DNA of 6,727 bases from Candidatus Zhuqueibacterota bacterium. GTDB lineage: Bacteria > KSB1 > UBA2214. The stretch lies in NCBI GenBank assembly GCA_022706175.1, contig JAKJDB010000145.1:1-6727 (forward strand). Reading direction: 5' to 3'. The notes under the pieces were generated by a model. The model saw nothing but the letters and a program-made list of their open reading frames with translations. It was not told the origin of the DNA and ran no database searches. The position numbers were made by a program, and so were the translations under genes. This document shows positions 6,116-6,727 of this stretch, piece by piece (the stretch's first letter is position 1; every line of letters starts with the position of its first letter).

Positions 6116-6711
6116 ATGTTCTTCCTCCTCGATTCAATCCAGTTGGCCGTGGCAATAGTGAGGCCCAGAGTGATGAATCCGCCGGCCGGCAAGATCATCA
6201 CGATCACCTGGGGAACAAAGCCGGAAAGAACCGACAGGCCGAAATAGGTGCCGTTGCCGAGAATTTCCCGCACCGTGCCGAGGATCAGCAGGCCGCTGGT
6301 GAAACCCAATCCCATGGCCAGGCCGTCTACGGCGGACAGCCACACCGGATTTTTTCCGGCAAAGGCCTCGGCGCGGCCGAGGATGATGCAGTTCACCACA
6401 ATCAACGGAATAAAGATGCCCAACGCTTTGTGGATGTCGGGAAAAAAAGCATGCAAAGCCAGATCGATCATGGTAACGAACGTCGCGATCACAACAATGT
6501 AACCCGGAATACGCAATTTTTCCGGGATCAGATTTCGCAGCAGCGAGATCACCACATTGGACAGCACCAGAACGATCGTAGCCGAAAGTCCCATGCCCAC
6601 CGCATTAACCGCGGAGGTGGAAACCGCCAGAGTCGGGCACATGCCTAAAAGCATCCGCAAGGTCGGGTTTTCCACGAGCAGGCCGTTTTTAAAAACAGAC
6701 CCTGTGGTCAA
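6112..6711 (-). CDS. rnfE: Rnf complex subunit RnfE (integral membrane electron-transfer subunit)
   Basis: RnfE is the homologous partner of RnfA with the opposite membrane topology, and the two form the electron path through the membrane. Family blocks are clear: ENPTLRMLLGMCPTLAVSTSA (14-34, with Cys25), RIPGYIVVIATFVTMIDL (67-84), and ALGIFIPLIVVNCIILGRAE (96-115, with Cys108, followed by AFAGKN). Cys25 and Cys108 are the expected [2Fe-2S] ligands shared with RnfA. The C-terminus is short compared with the E. coli protein, which carries a long basic tail; 199 residues is normal for non-proteobacterial forms. The start is probably TTG at 6711: it gives the usual family N-terminal length and overlaps a TGA of another frame as TTGA, like the rnfE-rnfA junction. 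The frame does stay open to the right edge, so a start outside the window cannot be excluded. NqrD is the alternative but fits less well. Confidence 0.93.
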   Translation of the reverse strand: MTTGSVFKNGLLVENPTLRMLLGMCPTLAVSTSAVNAVGMGLSATIVLVLSNVVISLLRNLIPEKLRIPGYIVVIATFVTMIDLALHAFFPDIHKALGIFIPLIVVNCIILGRAEAFAGKNPVWLSAVDGLAMGLGFTSGLLILGTVREILGNGTYFGLSVLSGFVPQVIVMILPAGGFITLGLTIATANWIESRRKNI

Positions 6712-6727
6712 TTTGTTTGAAGCGCTC
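6708..6727 (-). CDS. Possible last codons of an upstream gene, expected rnfG (partial)
   Basis: In the frame ending at TGA (6710-6708), the last 20 bases read as a partial codon followed by Ala-Leu-Gln-Thr-Asn and stop. This TGA overlaps the TTG start of rnfE by the four bases TTGA. In known Rnf operons rnfG directly precedes rnfE, so this may be the tail of rnfG. Five codons are far too few to identify a protein; the call rests on operon order and overlap style only. Confidence 0.35.

Noticed and set aside
5516..6711. NqrD-NqrE pair of a Na+-NQR complex instead of RnfE-RnfA
   Set aside because: Motif wording (LGICPYLGVSNSIETA, RIPGYIVVIATFV) fits Rnf better, and no nqrF follows.

Overview
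The window is a GC-rich, densely coded bacterial stretch with six protein genes. It contains no tRNA, rRNA, CRISPR array, insertion sequence or phage gene that I can see. The best hints of lineage are the surface protein at the left edge, which combines PKD, GEVED-like and Por-type (T9SS type A) C-terminal sorting domains with the QNYPNPFNP signature, the Bacteroidetes-like 2-keto-3-deoxygluconate kinase, and rnfE-rnfA lying at the end of their operon without rnfB. Together these point to the FCB superphylum (Bacteroidota/Ignavibacteria or a candidate phylum such as KSB1 or Calditrichota). This is inference from protein style, not a phylogenetic result.

Layout. At 2-1270 (+) is the 3' end of a large exported, probably cell-surface-anchored protein. 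It converges on a minus-strand block, and about 230 bp between the two carry one terminator for each direction. The minus-strand block, read in its own direction from the right edge, runs: rnfE, rnfA (4-base ATGA overlap), a PAP2-family membrane-associated phosphatase, a probable rho-independent terminator, a promoter-like site, an AMP-forming acyl-CoA ligase, a GC hairpin and AT-rich leader, and a KDG-kinase-like PfkB sugar kinase.

How the genes work together. RnfE and RnfA are the paired integral membrane subunits that carry electrons through the Rnf complex (ferredoxin:NAD+ oxidoreductase, ion pumping). A TGA overlapping the TTG start of rnfE suggests another gene, expected to be rnfG, just outside the window. 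The PAP2 phosphatase sits 3' of rnfA and may be co-transcribed, but no functional link is established. The ligase (fatty-acid activation) and kinase (Entner-Doudoroff or uronate catabolism) are metabolic genes whose pairing looks like chance or loose co-regulation.

I found no convincing previously undescribed system. The points worth a second look are small: overlapping start/stop signals, the terminator and promoter that decide the ligase start, a hairpin that obscures the PAP2 start, and a repeated ribosome-binding-site context.
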